The notes beneath the pieces are model-generated. The model made no database searches. It was not told where the DNA came from and saw only the letters and a list, made by a program, of their open reading frames with translations. The position numbers and the translations under genes are program-made. Positions 61,548 to 64,000 of a stretch of DNA of 64,000 nucleotides are shown here, piece by piece. This stretch comes from Lobosporangium transversale (taxonomy: Eukaryota; Mortierellomycota; Mortierellomycetes; Mortierellales; Mortierellaceae). Where the stretch lies: the NCBI RefSeq assembly GCF_002105155.1, contig NW_019028983.1:310001-374000 (forward strand), given 5' to 3'. Numbering within the stretch: the first letter of the stretch is position 1; every line of letters begins with the position of its first letter.

Positions 61548-63272
61548 ATGGGGACTTCATTCTTTGACACTCTACAGCATTCTCTGCAGCCAATGCTCGG
61601 CAATAAAACCTTTACGGATAATTTCCCTTACAAGGGAAGTGTCCTCGCCTTTATATCCTTAGTTTTTCTTTGGGAAGAATATCTCAGGTATAGTCTTTTA
61701 CATGCACAGAGTATGCTGTCTGCATTTATAAATTTATTTTTTGCATATTCCAAGTGTACTGATATATCGACTTACCCTAATTGATTAGATATCGCCACTA
61801 TCGCAATCTTCGCTCAAAGGTCGTACCCACGGCATTACGCGAATATGTCTCTGATGAAGAGTTTCGCAAGGCACAGGCGTATGGTTTAGACAAGACTCGA
61901 TTTGGCTTTGTCGAGTCGCTTTTCACGCAAATCCAGAATACCCTCAGTATCGTTTATGATTTTATGCCTTGGCTCTGGGGGCTGTCCGGAAATATCATGT
62001 TCAAAGTAACCGGATATGGGAAAGAGTATGAGGTATGTATTACAAATTTTTCTTATACAAACATATTATATGATCCAAGGAACAGATAGCTGACTTGGTA
62101 TTGTGCTGATATATCGAAATAGATCACACAATCTATCATGTTTTTCGTGGTGCTGTCTATCATATCCACAGTCATTTCCCTGCCATTTTCGCTTTACTCC
62201 ACTTTTGTGATTGAAGAGCGTCACGGGTTCAACAAACAGACCTTGAAATTGTATTTCACCGACATGATCAAAGGACATCTTGTTGCAGGGGCAATTGGAA
62301 TGCCTTTCTTGGCTGGATTCCTCAAGATCATCAAGATCAGCGGAGACAATTTTTACTTTTATGTCTGGTTATTCATGTAAGTATATATATATATATATAT
62401 ATTTAAAAAAATACTATTAGAATACTAACTAGATAACAATGTATTCCCTTCATCATAGCGTCGTGTTCCAACTCATCATGGTCTCTATCTTTCCCACATT
62501 TATTCAACCCTTGTTCAACAAGTTTGATCCGCTTCCTGAAGGCGAGCTTCGTACGATGATCGAGGCTCTTGCATCTCGTATCCACTTCCCATTGACCAAG
62601 TTATTTGTGATTGATGGTAGCAAGCGCTCAGGCCATTCGAACGCGTATTTTTATGGTTTTTTTAAGAACAAACGTATCGTTCTTTATGATACTCTTCTGG
62701 AGCACTCGAGCAACGACGAGATCTGTGCTGTTCTTGGTAAGTGTGTAGTAGAATCAGGGGAATGCACAAGATACTTAGGTTTCATTGCAGCTAAATTTTT
62801 TTTGTCCAATCAATTATATATAGCACATGAACTTGGGCATTGGGCATGTAACCACACTCTCAAAATGCTAGCGTTCACGCAGGTTCACTTATTTGTGACA
62901 TTTTACATGTTTTCTCAATTCGTCAACAACAAAGAAATGTACGAGTCATTCGGCTTCATGGATGTGACACCTACATTGGTGGGATTCCTGTTGTTCAACT
63001 ACATTTATTCGCCTGTTGAGAGTGTCATTGGATTCGTTGTTAATATTATCAGCCGACGTCATGAATTCCAAGCGGATAAATTTGCTCGTGATTTGGGATA
63101 CGCAGCCACATTAGCATCAGGATTGATCAAACTTCAGCTCAAAAACCTGGGCACTATGAACCCAGATTGGCTTCACTCCATGTATCATCGATCCCACCCT
63201 GAGTTGGTGGAACGCCTTAACGCCATCAAGTATCAAAAAAGCGACTCTACAAAGGCTGAGAAAGTTGAATAG
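61548..63272 (+). CDS. STE24: CAAX prenyl protease 1, Ste24-type zinc metalloprotease
   Basis: Five exons, 61548-61687, 61789-62032, 62123-62376, 62459-62736 and 62824-63272, give 454 residues, the usual Ste24 length. The zinc site HELGH is at residues 307-311, with the G310-H311 codons early in exon 5. The third ligand Glu is in HEFQADKFARDLG (E386). Other family blocks are ALREYVSDEEFRKAQAYGLDK, FVIEERHGFNKQT, FNKFDPLPEGELR, IDGSKRSGHSNAYFYGFFKNKRIVLYD with one interruption only, and many membrane helices. Ste24 sits in the ER/inner nuclear membrane, cleaves prenylated CAAX proteins and clears clogged translocons. It could act on CAAX proteins such as the CVIM-ending protein at 27.2 kb, but that link is only inference. 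Confidence 0.95.
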
Positions 63273-63591
63273 GAAATATTCATTGAATTCTTTTTTTTTT
63301 TTTTTTTTTTTTTTACATTGTACAATACCAATAAGAGCTCGATAGGAGAGCTCGTATTGATTAAATTTCCAAGCTGATGATATTAAACTAGATATAAAAG
63401 ATGCGCAAAACGAATTAAAGAAAAAAAAAAAAAATCATTGCATTATTGACTATTCTGTACGTGTGTACACTGTGTTCTTCCAAAGTTTTTCTACATGATC
63501 AAGAAACGCCATCGAGGGAGGTCTATCATTAACGAAATCGTCCTACTGCTGTCTGAAAGTGTTCTTTCCTGATAGTATATCAATGTAAAGC
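63273..63591. other. Convergent 3' spacer
   Basis: Between the Ste24 stop and the single-stranded DNA-binding protein stop. T run at 63290-63314 and A run near 63428; no gene. Confidence 0.5.
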
Positions 63592-63920
63592 TTATTGTTC
63601 CTTGGAGTTATCTTTGCGAGCAAGTACTCGGAAAGATTCTACAAGACGTTACAAATCGTCAGAAATAAGAAAAATTAAGATCATGATGGTAATAACAATA
63701 AGATATATCCTAATATATCGTATTTCTTGCTAATATTGCATACTCAAGGCAATTTCTGTCAACTGTTTCTCGCTACCGTCCTTGGCAGTATAGGAACGGT
63801 AATGGATAGGCCCTTCTACGTAGACCATGTCACCCTTCTTGACGCGATCTGCCAAATATGGATTCCTTTTTTGATCCCATGACACAATTCTATGCCAATG
63901 AGTCGTCTGGACAGAGTTAC
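63592..63920 (-). CDS. Mitochondrial single-stranded DNA-binding protein (Rim1/SSB-type), 3' part
   Basis: Two exons seen, 63920-63744 and 63638-63592, joined in phase. The first begins after the acceptor TTCTTAG. The 5' exons lie beyond the right edge. The visible ~75 residues carry the OB-fold SSB signature: THWHRIVSWDQ, LADRVKKGDMVYVEGPIHYR, then YTAKDGSEKQLTEIAL and the end SFRVLARKDNSKEQ. Such proteins coat single-stranded mitochondrial DNA during replication. No acidic bacterial-type C-terminal tip is present, as in yeast Rim1. Partial gene. Confidence 0.88.
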
Positions 63921-64000
63921 CTAAGAACGATCCACATAGAAAACAAGAAAAAGTCATGGACTTGCTTTATTACACTCTAACTGAGAAAATTGCTTTCCTT

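Overview
The window is nuclear DNA from a fungus. The genes have short spliceosomal introns (GT-AG, mostly 55-200 bases). Fungal-type single-copy genes are present: cohesin Scc3/STAG, WDR5, Ste24, kynurenine 3-monooxygenase, ornithine decarboxylase antizyme, a proteinase-B-type inhibitor and a CSL transcription factor. A+T is high, with dozens of pure A or T runs of 15-33 bases in introns and spacers. The style and gene content suggest an early-diverging lineage such as Mortierellomycota or Mucoromycota. That placement is inference; no rRNA or other marker is present to settle it. All gene models below were assembled by reading frames across splice sites by eye.

Layout. 0-9 kb: a CSL-family transcription factor that appears to lack its C-terminal Rel-like domain, a 12-exon cohesin STAG/Scc3 gene, and ribosomal protein eS27 on the minus strand. 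9-21 kb: a 12-kb gene-poor stretch of decayed coding-like fragments and simple repeats. 21-33 kb: a large disordered protein with a GATA-like C-terminal Cys region, an unrecognised 227-residue conserved-looking protein, a Sel1-repeat protein with a mitochondrial-type N-terminus and a C-terminal CVIM box, a divergently transcribed RanBP2-type zinc-finger protein sharing a 223-base promoter with it, and a single-pass membrane protein. 35-41 kb: a 1854-residue seven-transmembrane protein with a very long Gln/Ser-rich tail. 43-50 kb: a Pbi2-type inhibitor, a 105-residue Cys-rich protein, a repeat-rich stretch with a transposase-like relic, and a small Mic12-like membrane protein.

50-64 kb: kynurenine 3-monooxygenase; a 590-base non-autonomous DNA transposon with perfect 21-base inverted ends and a perfect 9-base target duplication; tRNA-Glu(CUC); ornithine decarboxylase antizyme with a programmed +1 frameshift site and a perfect 12-bp downstream hairpin; a PHOSPHO-type HAD phosphatase; WDR5 (COMPASS); Ste24 CAAX protease; and the 3' part of a mitochondrial single-stranded DNA-binding protein running off the right edge.

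These are ordinary eukaryotic neighbours rather than a cluster or pathway. The most notable items are the antizyme recoding signal, the intact Mutator-like miniature element, the giant orphan 7TM protein, and several atypical domain architectures (CSL without RHR-C, split RanBP2 finger, presequence plus CAAX box).
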